This document shows positions 19,099 to 28,497 of a stretch of DNA of 28,497 bases, in pieces (the first letter of the stretch is position 1; each line of letters opens with the position of its first letter). This stretch comes from Alectoria sarmentosa (Eukaryota > Ascomycota > Lecanoromycetes > Lecanorales > Parmeliaceae), in the NCBI GenBank assembly GCA_009733775.1, contig WOGZ01000391.1:1-28497 (forward strand), read 5' to 3'. The notes below the pieces were generated by a model. The model searched no databases. It was not told the DNA's origin and saw only the letters and a program-made list of their open reading frames with translations. The position numbers and the translations under genes are program-made.

Positions 19099-19735
19099 AT
19101 GTGTAAGTCTTCCAACAATATGCTTGATCTTGACGCAATGAAGCCCTTTGAATTCTGGCACACTGCAGCAACTAGCTGACATATAATCCAGCACTCGTCT
19201 CGGGAGAGAAGTCGAACTTCCAGTTCATTCTTCGTCTCCTCAACACCAACGTCGATGGTAAGCAAAAGATCATGTACGCCCTCACCAAGATCAAGGGTGT
19301 TGGACGCCGTTACTCCAACCTGGTTTGCAAAAAAGCCGATGTCGATTTGAACAAGCGGTATGCCATCACCGACCTCTGTCCAACTTCGGCCACGCAATTT
19401 CCTCACAAGCGTTGCTAACAGTGGGTTGCCATTTCAGAGCTGGTGAAATCACTTCCGAAGAACTCGAACGCATCGTCACCATCATCCAGAACCCGACTCA
19501 ATACAAAATTCCTTCCTGGTTCCTCAACCGCCAACGTGACATTGTGGATGGCAAGGACTCACAAGTGTTGGCGAACGGCATGGATAGCAAGCTGCGTGAG
19601 GACTTGGAGCGCTTGAAGAAGATCCGTGCGCATAGAGGTCTGAGGCACTACTGGGGCTTGAGGGTTAGGGGACAGCATTCGAAAACTACTGGCCGGAGGG
19701 GAAGGACTGTCGGCGTGTCGAAGAAGAAGGGTTGA
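19099..19735 (+). CDS. rps18: 40S ribosomal protein S18 (uS13)
   Basis: Three exons: 19099-19102, 19192-19357 and 19438-19735; introns 89 and 80 nt; total 468 nt, 155 aa. uS13 is on the head of the small ribosomal subunit and contacts tRNA and the large subunit. The spliced start is MSLVSGEKSNFQFILRLLNT, followed by the helix-two-turn-helix signature NVDGKQKIMYALTKIKGVGR and the basic tail HRGLRHYWGLRVRGQHSKTT, ending in VSKKKG. Length is close to the usual ~152-156 aa. The first exon is only ATG plus one base, a layout common in fungal ribosomal protein genes. The second intron has a GCTAAC branch site. It is divergent from atg27 and convergent with sdo1 (247 bp between stops). High, growth-linked expression is expected from its family. 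Confidence 0.97.
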
Positions 19736-19982
19736 TCGGACGGTAGGGTCCTCTGCAGAGAATGAGCAGTGTCTTCCTGTGGTGTTTTTGATATTCAAAA
19801 GATAAATTTGGCACCGAAATTGCTCACGCAAGCCCTCTCGTGTCGTACCCGAGGTCATATTCACAACCGATCTCGAGGGCTCGTTCCAAAATATGCCCGC
19901 AGATAGCTGTTGACCAGCCGACGGAAACGCTGTTTTGCCGCTAGGCTCTATGAAACCTATCAATGCACAAGCCGGCCCGATT

Positions 19983-20990
19983 CTAGTCTCCTTCATGGAC
20001 CACAGCCATATCGAGCACCTCGACTCTGCCCCTACCTTTCGTTTCACCACCTACGAACTCCCCCAAGCCTTTGAAGGCTCCCGGCTCTACGAAGCCCACT
20101 ACTTCCCATTCCTGCCCTAAGGTGTCCTGTGTCTGTACCTGCTCCACATAGCTCATTATCTTGTCCTTGATGGTCCCACTAGCTTTCTCCCCATCAGCGT
20201 CTTCGTCGGCCTGCTGTGCTGCTTTTTTTGGCCCTGCTTTCGTTGCCTGCTTGAGGATACTCGTAGGACACGTAACCCTCAACCTCATCCTCGCCCTCGA
20301 CACGGGTATGGGCTGCCATGCGATCAATGCCTTCATAGCCTCTAAAGCCTGGCTTTTCGCACTTTTCGTAGTCACCACGCCTGTCCATGTTGGCATGTCC
20401 TTCTTTTTTCCCTCAGCCTCCTCCCCGTCCGCGGTTGGCGTAGCAGTACCCACCCCTTTGCCATGTTCTTCTTGCTTATGTTGTGCACCCTGACTGCTCA
20501 ACTGCTCCAAAGCTTTCTCAATCATCCCCGCTGTGTATACTCTTTTACTCTTCGGGTCGACAAGTTTTCCAGCAACGATGTCCACAACCTCATTGTGGAT
20601 TCTCTCCGCCTGAGCATGCCGTTCCTTTTCACCAACCTGCATCTCACCCTTCTTCAGAATCTCTTGTATTATGTCGTCAACACTGGTCTTGGGTCCGAAA
20701 GCTTTGGCAATGTCCTGTGTGGGCGCTGTCTGCCCTTTACTTACGGAAAGGAAGACGTTAGGTATTTGGAGAACATTATCGAGGTCGGTCTCGATACCAC
20801 TACGGTATTCGAGGACTTTGTTCTTATAGCAGGCAATTTCGAAGCGCTTTTTGCCCTTTTTCAGACGGACAAGAGAGACATTTGTTAGACGAATTTGATT
20901 TGAGGGCTGGTGTTTAAGGGTTAGTCTGAATCTATCTGTACGCGTGGAAAACGGCGCAGAATGGAGTGCACACACTTGATTTATCTGCAT
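19983..20990 (-). CDS. sdo1: Ribosome maturation factor Sdo1 (SBDS family)
   Basis: Two exons: 20990-20976 (15 nt, MQINQ) and 20906-19983; the 69-nt intron has donor GTGTGT, branch GACTAAC and acceptor CAG. The product is 312 aa. Sdo1 with the GTPase Efl1 releases eIF6 (Tif6) from nascent 60S subunits. The N-terminal domain shows VSLVRLKKGKKRFEIACYKN and VLQIPNVFLSVSKGQTA; the middle shows VDDIIQEILKKGEMQVGEKE and KLVDPKSKRVYTAGMIEKAL; the C-terminal part begins near QPIPVSRARMRLRVTCPT. Two charged inserts (about 143-175 and 229-250) make it longer than yeast Sdo1 (250 aa); such inserts are common in filamentous fungi. The intron is a multiple of three, so unspliced reading stays open, but only the spliced form restores the conserved NQPSNQIRLTNV start. 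It is convergent with rps18 and divergent from the HAD gene. Confidence 0.95.
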   Translation of the reverse strand: MQINQVCALHSAPFSTRTDRFRLTLKHQPSNQIRLTNVSLVRLKKGKKRFEIACYKNKVLEYRSGIETDLDNVLQIPNVFLSVSKGQTAPTQDIAKAFGPKTSVDDIIQEILKKGEMQVGEKERHAQAERIHNEVVDIVAGKLVDPKSKRVYTAGMIEKALEQLSSQGAQHKQEEHGKGVGTATPTADGEEAEGKKKDMPTWTGVVTTKSAKSQALEAMKALIAWQPIPVSRARMRLRVTCPTSILKQATKAGPKKAAQQADEDADGEKASGTIKDKIMSYVEQVQTQDTLGQEWEVVGFVEPGAFKGLGEFVGGETKGRGRVEVLDMAVVHEGD

Positions 20991-21434
20991 AATGATGGCA
21001 AGGTTGCCTTTGAGATTCTGTTTGTTGTCTGCTGCTTTTGTTCACTACTCAAATCTTAAGATTCCACACGATGCAGATATCTGAAGAAGAAGAGATTGAA
21101 AGAAAAGTTGGCAGTTTCCTTGTGAGACTATCCGTCCTGAATCGAGGCAACTCGCTACTTTCACTCTAACGGGAGTAGGCAAGCTGATGCTTACTAAGAA
21201 GTATTTCCTAGATCTGCTAGCCTTTCTTCTATTATCGATAAGCTTTGAAGGCCTTACCTCGGCAATAATAGTCATAGCATCATTCCACTTTTTGTTTAGA
21301 TATACGAGTACATTCACCCTACTTTCTACCCAACTTCTCACCCAACTTCTTCTTGTCCTTTCGAACTGACCCAAATCACCCAAAAATCTCCTGTTTATCT
21401 CACTCTCTCGAAATACGGCCCAGTGCACGGGACA
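20991..21434. promoter_or_regulatory. Divergent promoter region of sdo1 and the HAD gene
   Basis: 444 bp lie between two divergent start codons. No conserved coding sequence is visible; the 133-codon minus frame and 60-codon plus frame here look incidental. CT-rich stretches (about 21310-21360) precede the HAD start, as is usual for fungal promoters. Confidence 0.5.
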
Positions 21435-22781
21435 ATGCCCGCACAAAAGCCCCCAAAGGTCGTCCTTTTTGATATTGGCGGTGTTTGTGTACGCTCATGA
21501 TGGTCACACCCGCTGGAGGACATCTTCTTTCACATTAACCAACTTTCCAGGTGCTCTCTCCTTTTCAAGCCATCCTTGACTTCGAACGTAAAAATGGTAT
21601 TGCAAAGGATTGGATCAATTACGCAATTAGATGTATGTATCTTCTGCGTTTATATGTCCTCTTTTGAACCAACTCTTGGCTTGAGTCATGTCTTGGGAGT
21701 TTCTACTTCTTGAAAATGTCTTAAGGCTCTAGACCCTCCCTCAAATAGGCAATACTGACTTCGAAATGTTAATCTAGACAGTGCTCCCAATGGCTACTGG
21801 CAGCGTCTCGAACGTGGAGAAATCAAGATGGATGCAGATTTCTTCAATGGCTTCACGGCAGATCTCCATAACAAGAATGCTTGGAAGGGGTTTCATTCAA
21901 AGTTTAGGAGTGAGAAGAAAAAGTTGAAGGAGACGGCTAATCCGACGCAGCTGGGGGATCACGTGAGCTTGAAGGCTGAAACTGCAGATTCCATGCCTAC
22001 AGAAAACGATCGAGGAGCACAGTGCTCCGCCTCTAAGCCATCTTCATCAGGGAATGGTCCAATCAACGGGAGGCCTTCATTTTCGAAGCTGGCAAAAGAT
22101 ACCACAATTGGAGACCTTGTCAGCATGGAATCCGAGGACATTGTTGAATCGTCCGCCAAAAGCAGGATCAATGAAGACTCCGCACCCAAAGCCAAAGTCG
22201 TTCCACCTTCATCATTCAGCAATCCCGAACCTTCGCCCCCTCCCATCCCCTCGATTGATGGCGAATCCCTTTTTTGGTGTATGATGAGTGCTTCGCGCCA
22301 TCGCGATCCCTATATCTTTCCAGCACTTGAACGGCTATCAAGCCAGAAACATCGCCCTATAATTGGCGCTCTTTCCAACACAGTCATCTATCCTCCAGGT
22401 CATCCTTGGAGCAGAAAGGAGCTTTTGCCTTCCTCCTCCAATATGAACGCCGCAGACGCTTTCCTAATCAGTCCGGAGAACTACTTCGACGTCTATATAG
22501 CCAGTGCGGACATTGGCATGCGGAAACCGTCACGCGATATATATGACTTCGCCATTCAGCGCTTAGATGAGTTTGACAAGCAGAATGGTGGAAAAGGGAT
22601 CAACCCGGAAAATGTTGTGTTTCTGGACGACATAGGGGAGAATTTGAAAATGGGAAGGGATGTGGGAATGAAGACGATCAGGGTGCAATTGGGCAAGACC
22701 TGGAGAGCTGTGAAAGAATTGGAGGCGATTTTGGGAGGTGTGGACTTGATGGACGAAAAAACTCGGAGGACAAAATTGTAA
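21435..22781 (+). CDS. HAD-superfamily hydrolase, epoxide-hydrolase-N-terminus/YihX-like
   Basis: Three exons: 21435-21488, 21551-21632 and 21778-22781; introns 62 and 145 nt; total 1,140 nt, 379 aa. Haloacid-dehalogenase motifs in order: nucleophile Asp13 in VVLFDIGGV, Ser245 in GALSN, Lys295 in MRKPSRDIY, and Asp329/Asp330 in VVFLDDIGEN. The SAPNGYWQRLERGEI segment matches the cap region of soluble-epoxide-hydrolase N-terminal phosphatases and bacterial YihX, and appears only after removing the second intron. The usual second Asp of motif I is Gly (DIGG), as in many YihX-like members. A Ser/Pro-rich, probably disordered insert (roughly residues 92-205) splits the cap region. It is likely a small-molecule phosphatase; the substrate is unknown. 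Exon 1 is short but encodes motif I exactly. It is the last gene before the right AT-rich arm, about 200 bp from the boundary. Confidence 0.85.
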
Positions 22782-22980
22782 GACGAGATAGATACCGGTG
22801 GAAAGTAACGATTGGGAAGTCGAAGCAGCGCGCCTTGCCAGATGAATCGGCAGTTATCAGGGTACAGCTCCGGCAAAGTGTCACATATTCTCGGCTTATT
22901 CTTCTTTACAAAACCCTTTGCGGGAGCGCAAAACTAACAATCGCCCCCGCAGTTTTTTGCTTAAATCATGGTCAAATGCA
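22782..22980. other. 3' flank of the HAD gene and island edge
   Basis: Ordinary-composition sequence of about 200 bp follows the stop codon. Near 22980 the sequence shifts within a few tens of bases to more than three-quarters A+T by eye. No feature marks the junction. Confidence 0.6.
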
Positions 22981-25204
22981 CGCAAAAGGCATTTCGTGAT
23001 ATATAATAATAAAATCGTGTAGATTTGAAATCGTATATAATTCATTAATCATTTAAAGTAAATGTAACTTTTTTAAACCTCGATTTATATATCGCTATTA
23101 TTATCATTATCGTTATTATTATCGCTCAATTAATAATTAATTTCGTTATTTTTTATTTATATTATCGTTAAAGTCACGCTAAAAACAAGATAATCGTCGT
23201 AATAATTATTTCATTTTTTTAATTAAATTTAAAGTTATTTAATAAACGATATAATATAAATTAAATAATATAATATAAATATATATAAAAATTCTTTTAT
23301 TATATTTATAAATTATATTATTTTTATTATATTATTACGTAAAAAGCAATATTGCAATTTTATAAAATCTTTTACGAGAAAAAAAACGTAAAAACATTTT
23401 TATATTTATTAATAATAAACGATTTTTATTCGTTTAAAATATAATTATAATTATTAAAAATAAAATTATAACGAAAATAAATATGTTTATTACATTTATT
23501 ATTAACAAATTTAATTTAAAACTCGTTATAAAATCTCGTATAATAATTATATCGTCGTTGAAATTTTACAAATCGAAGTTTTTTAAATTTAAATAACAAC
23601 GTTCTTTTTCGATAATTGATTTTTTTTTAAAAAATTTATAATTTAATTCGTTATTATCGAATTAATTATTTAAGTTTTTATATAATATATTATCGCCGAA
23701 ATTGTCGATTAATAAATAACGATTTATAAATTTAAAAAAAGCGACATTTAATCAAATAATGTTTATTAACGAAAATTTAATTTTTATACAATAAAACAAT
23801 TTATGCTTTTATCGCTTTTTTTAATTAAATTTTATTATTAAAATACGAGCATCGATAACAATTTAATTTAATAATTAATTAAATAATTCGCTAACGATTA
23901 TCAATTTATAAACGATTATCAACGACGAAGAAAATAAAGAAAATAAAACGTTAATAAAGAATTTTAAAGATTATAGATATTTAAAAAAAAAAACAATCTC
24001 GTTCGCAAAAGAAAAACAAAAAATGAATGAAATCAAAAACGAAAACGAAATTATATTATTTTTTTATTATTTAAAAAAACGTTATCGATATCGATTTACT
24101 TAATGAAAAAAAAAAACGAAATTTATAATATGTAAATTTAACGTGAAATCGTTTTCAAAAAATGAAAAAATCGTATTTAACATTAAAGTTAATAAATATA
24201 AACTTAATAACGATTTATCGTTTTTATATTTATTATTAATTATTGAAAAAAATCGTGTTTATAAATATATTATATTTATTAAAGATTATACGTAAAACTG
24301 AGTAATGTTTAAACGTGATTTGAATGAAATTTTAATTATGAAATTTTAAGTACAAATGCATGCATGCAGAAGTAAAAGATCAGATCACGATTTAACACAT
24401 TAATGTAAAACTAAGTCATAAAGCTAGTTTTAATCGATGGTGATAAATTATATCGAACTTAAAATTATGATAATATTATCGAATCTCACTCGTTGCGATT
24501 TCATCGCACGATTTTTTTATTATAATTAAACGAAAATATTTTAACGTTTAAAAGATTAATTTAAACGAATTTAATTAAATTATAAATACGATATTTAATA
24601 TATTATAAAATTAAAAATATAAAAAAAAGTTTTAACTTATTTGAATATATTGATACGCTTATAACAAATTTAACGTTATTAAAAAAAATTATAATTATTA
24701 AATTCGTTTTTATAATAATTATATATAATGCTTAAACTGCGAAAAATGAAATTAATTTTATTATCGTTATTGAACGTATTATTCGCGATCGTTGAGAATA
24801 TAATAAAAAAAATTATGATAATTAAAATTACTTTAAATCGATTTATTATATTAAAAATTCGCGTAAATATAATCTTATTATAATTTAAAATTTAATAAAT
24901 TAATTAATAATAATTATAAAAATTCGAATCGATAAATTTATTATTAACGAATCGTTTATAAATTTCAATCGTTAATTAAAAACGAGATTTGAAAAATAAA
25001 TAAAAGAATGAAATTCGCAAGAGGAAAAACGAGAGAAAAAATAATATATAATAATTACGTAATTTTACGTCTACTTTTATTATTATTACGATTATTTAAT
25101 TTCTTATATCGTTATTAAATTTATTCGATTTTTTTTAAAATATTCGTTTTTTCGTTATAAAATTAAATTAATCAAAAGTTTACTTTTTTATAATTAAAAG
25201 TTAT
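22981..25204. repeat. Right AT-rich RIP-like block, proximal part
   Basis: No gene is visible, and the same CpG-only survival of C is seen as in the left arm. One stretch (about 24297-24500) is noticeably less AT-rich and keeps CpA dinucleotides. It holds the 12-bp palindrome TGCATGCATGCA (24357-24368) and a 13-base match, GATTTAACACATT, to the reverse complement of the window's left end. It may be a small later insertion, but I could not find its ends. Confidence 0.75.
24357..24368. repeat. TGCATGCATGCA palindrome in a CpA-rich islet
   Basis: A perfect 12-bp palindrome. Intact CpA and TpG here contrast with the depleted arm around it, so this islet either arrived after RIP or escaped it. 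Confidence 0.5.
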
Positions 25205-25514
25205 TGTTAAATTAAATAATCGTATACGTTTTATATAAAATATGCGTTATTATAATGTTATCTTTTATAAAATTTTATAAAATTTTATAAAAGTTATAAA
25301 ATTTAAATTTAATTAAATTAATTTCGTAATTATCTCGTTAATAAAAGTGCTTAATAAATATTTATTTATTTAATATATTATAATATTTTCTTTTAATTTT
25401 TAAAAATTAATTTTATTACATAATTTAATTATTGAATTTAATAATAATATTACGTTTTTTATATATATTTATTTATTTACGTTTGCTTCACGACGTAAAT
25501 AATACGTTTTATAA
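25205..25514 (+). repeat. TGTTA-terminal repeat upstream of the gypsy remnant
   Basis: Starts TGTTA and shares about 300 bp with the minus strand of 6612-6911 and its first ~60 bp with the minus strand from 579. It lies upstream of Gag and reverse transcriptase remnants reading in the same direction, so a 5' LTR is the natural reading. I could not fix its right end or a primer site. Confidence 0.6.
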
Positions 25515-26410
25515 TTTCAATTTTTTAAATCTTTTGAAAAAAAAGGATTTAATATCGTTACGATATCGATTTTATTTAAAAATCGAATATTTAAAATCGA
25601 AGATCATTAAAATAAACGCTCAAACAACGTTAATGAGTTTCGAAGATTTATTTTTGAAAAAAAAATCAATTTAAAAGAACGTCTTAAATGTGTTAAAAAG
25701 AAAAATCGACGTTTTTAATAAAAACGTGAATTTTTAATATTAAAAGTTCGTAATAATGAATTTTATAATAAAAATTCGTAAAATATCATTAAAAAAGCGT
25801 TAATTATTACGTTTATAATTTTATTTATAATTAAAATATTAATTATTGCGCTCGCGATCTCGTTTTTAACGAAAATGTTTATTTTTAAAATCAAAATTAT
25901 TCGTTTTAAATAAGTGAAATTTTATTAAAATGATAATAAAAGAAAGCATATGCGTTAATTTCGCGATATAAAAATTATTTTCATCGAAACTTTTAAATAT
26001 TTTATTATCGACATTTTCAAAATTGTTTATTATATAAAATCTTTAAAGAATAATTTAATAATTAATAATATATCGAATACGAAAAAGAGAATTTATTAAT
26101 ATAACGTATAAGAGTTTTAAATACTTTTTATTTAATTTTATTATTAATTCGATTAATCGTCGTTTATTTTTTTTTTAAAAAATGAAAAAAAAATTAAATA
26201 AAAGTTTAATTAAAAGATCACGATCTTTAAAGCATATTTGAAAACATTAAAAAGTCATTTATTATTTTTAATAAAGAAATATAAAATCTTTTTTTTTTTG
26301 CGAAATTTTAATTTATATTAAAAAATCGAATCTTGAATAATAATAATATGTTTAAACAACGCGAGAAAATTGTTATTATAATTATTATATATAAATGAAT
26401 TTTTAAACGC

Positions 26411-26722
26411 GTGCGCGAAGAAAACGATTACGATTCGAATTTAAATTTTTTTGAAAATAAAAATATAAAAGCTTCGTTTTTGAATTTTCGAATTTCGAAA
26501 TTTAATAAATTTAATTATTATAATAATGTTAAAAAGTTATATATTTATAAAAATAACGAAAATAAACGAAAAAACGAATTCGAAATTAAATATAAAATTT
26601 TTATCTATTTTTATTGTGATAAAAAAAATCACATTAAATTTAATTATTTAAATAAAAATAAATCGATTATTTATATCGTCGTTATTATTATAAAAATCGA
26701 TTCGATTTCGCAATCGTCTTAA
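26411..26722 (+). pseudogene. Gag remnant with decayed CCHC zinc knuckle
   Basis: An open frame rich in Asn, Lys, Phe and Ile, as RIP would leave. At 26606-26647 the residues YFYCDKKNHIKFNY keep the exact C-x2-C-x4-H-x4-C spacing of a retroviral-type zinc knuckle, but the first and last Cys are Tyr (TGT to TAT, a G to A change). This is the nucleocapsid part of a retrotransposon Gag. It lies about 0.9 kb upstream of the reverse transcriptase remnant on the same strand, the expected order. It is not functional. The frame's start (GTG) is not a real start codon. Confidence 0.75.
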
Positions 26723-27429
26723 AAGCGAGATTAAAAAACGAAAAATAAAAATCATGTTTTTTATTATCACGAAAGAATAAATTATAATTTAAAATAAATC
26801 GAAATAAATCGTTATTTTATTTGATTTTGAAATTTATATTAATTTAATATTATAAACATTTATAATTTCATAAAACTTATAATTTTATAATAAAATTATT
26901 TTATTAATATCGAAAACGTTAAACGATTAAAATATATATTGTTATAACGTTTATATATTAAATTATTAATTAATAAATAATTGAGATTAAAATAAATAAT
27001 GTAAAACATTATTTTATATCATTATTTAAAAAGATTTTAACGTTGTTTTAAGTATATTTATTTTGAATTAATTATATATGTTATTCAATTTTAAAACGTT
27101 TTAATAAAGATTTAAAATTAATTTTAAAAAGATTTAAATTAAGAAATTTAATTAATTCGTTGCGAACATTAATAAGAAATTTAATATGTTTATAAATATA
27201 TACATTGCGACGACGCGAAGCGAAAAAAAAAATGTGTTTAATTTAAATTTTTTTGAAGAACTATTGAAATATAAAAACGTTTTTCTAAAAAAAAATTAAT
27301 ATTTTATTTGTGTTTAAATAAAAAAGTTATGTTATTAAGATTAAAAATAACAAAAAATCGTTATATAAATTCTTATATAATTTTTTTCAAACGAAGTTAT
27401 TAAAGTTGCGACGATATTTGAAAAGTGTT

Positions 27430-28300
27430 TTTTATAAAAATTAAATTCGATATTCGATTTTTTTTATAAAAACGTTAATTTTATTTATATTTAAAAAGAA
27501 TAACGAATTGCGTTTATATATAAATTATAAAAAGTTAAATGCGATAATTATCAAAAATCGATATTCGTTATCTTTAATTATAAAAACGTTAAATTGCTTA
27601 TACGACGTTAAGATTTTTACGAAATTAAATTTAAAAAATGTTTTTTATAAAATTCGAATCAAAAAAGACGATAAATAAAAGATTACGTTTCGAACTCGTT
27701 ATAATTATTTCGAATATTTAATTATATTTTTTAAATTAATTAATGTTTTGATTATATTTTAAATATATATTAATATAGATTTTATTAATTTAATAAATGT
27801 TATTTATATAATATATTTAAATAATATTTTAATTTATAATATCGATACGTTAAAACATTAATAACACGTTAAATAAATGTTTAAACGATTATATTAATTT
27901 TAATTATATATTAATTTAAAAAAATATTAATTTTATATTAAATAAATTGATTTTTTAAAAATTCTTATATTTATTAAAAACGTTACAATGAATCAAAAAC
28001 GAATAATTATTATTAAAAATTAATTTAAATTAAAAAGTTATCGAGAGATATAAATCTTTTTAAATTTTACAAACTTTTATCGACGATTTATTTATAATTA
28101 TTTCATCATAATTGCGTTATTAATCGATTTGTGAAAAAATAATAAAAATAATAGAAAATTTAAATTTTTTATATAATTTAAAAGCGTTGAAAAAGCGTTT
28201 TTATAATTAAAACGCATTTTTTCGAAAACGTCATTTTTACGTTATTACGATTCGAAAAAAAAATTACGTATAAAAATTAATGTTTTTAATTTTAATTTTA
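27430..28300 (+). pseudogene. Ty3/gypsy reverse transcriptase/RNase H remnant
   Basis: One frame (codons in register with 27559), interrupted by many TAA stops, shows the gypsy reverse transcriptase blocks in order. These are KKNNELRLYINYKKLNA, then IKNRYSL, then KIFTKLNL (27610), FRTRYNYFEYL (27688-27720), the catalytic box as YLNN (27814-27825) where active enzymes have YLDD, and FLNFTNFYRRFI near 28057-28092 from the connection to RNase H. All these blocks share one frame, so there are no frameshifts across some 600 bp and decay is by substitution, as RIP predicts. Decayed sequence continues toward the window edge, so the element is cut by the window. Gypsy rather than copia is supported by the IKNRYPLP-like and FYRRFI blocks. 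No activity is possible. Confidence 0.85.
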
Positions 28301-28497
28301 AGATTATATTTATTTAATAAAATAAATATAAATATTAACGTTTCGTTATTTTTTAATTTCGAAAAATTATTTTTATTAAATAAAATTATAAAATTTATAA
28401 TTATTTATTATTTATTATTATAACGATAATGAAATAATAATAATATTATTTAAAAAACAATATTTATTATATCGAAATGTGAATCGATTATAATAAT

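Larger units (their letters stand above)
25515..28497 (+). mobile_element. RIP-degraded Ty3/gypsy retrotransposon, truncated by window end
   Basis: Everything from the terminal repeat at 25205 to the end can be read as one + strand element: putative LTR, Gag with decayed zinc knuckle (26606-26647), an unrecognisable stretch where protease should be (26723-27430), reverse transcriptase (27430-28100) and the start of RNase H. Integrase and the 3' LTR would lie outside. The AT-rich composition and TAA-type stops are consistent with RIP. Confidence 0.75.

Overview
The window looks like nuclear DNA of a filamentous ascomycete (Pezizomycotina; Leotiomycetes is a guess). Evidence: short introns of 46-145 nt with GT..AG ends and CTAAC-like branch sites, a Zn2Cys6 regulator, and extremely AT-rich blocks that look like repeat-induced point mutation (RIP).

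Layout: a gene island of ordinary base composition (about 7,260-22,980) sits between two AT-rich, RIP-like arms (1-7,258 and about 22,980-28,497). The island holds seven genes: a conserved small basic protein of unknown function (-), a Zn2Cys6/Fungal_trans transcription factor (-), an Aah1-type adenine deaminase (+), Atg27 (-), 40S ribosomal protein S18 (+), the ribosome maturation factor Sdo1/SBDS (-) and a HAD-family hydrolase (+). I rebuilt exon structures by hand from frame and splice signals, and every total length is a whole number of codons. Atg27/S18 and Sdo1/HAD are divergent pairs; adenine deaminase/Atg27 and S18/Sdo1 are convergent. The transcription factor and the adenine deaminase diverge across a gene-poor 3.6 kb. 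These are mostly housekeeping genes (translation, ribosome assembly, purine salvage, vacuole/autophagy), and I see no biosynthetic cluster.

The arms are transposon graveyards. The right arm carries a Ty3/gypsy remnant on the + strand: a Gag zinc knuckle with two Cys turned to Tyr, then reverse transcriptase with the catalytic YLDD read as YLNN, then the start of the RNase H side. A roughly 300-bp sequence beginning TGTTA occurs at 25,205 (+) and, inverted, at 6,911 (-); its first ~60 bp also occur at 579 (-). A 72-bp inverted repeat pair lies at 1,503/3,359.

The most striking object is a complete small non-coding LTR retroelement at 3,729-5,591. It has two 212-bp LTRs (TGTTA..TAACA) differing only by transitions, a perfect 5-bp target duplication AATTA, and a primer site matching the anticodon arm of methionine tRNA (a copia-like half-tRNA primer). 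It also has a leader with two strong stem-loops, a 44-bp-period array of small hairpins and a second repeat array. It encodes nothing I can recognise and appears nested in older, more heavily mutated repeat DNA.
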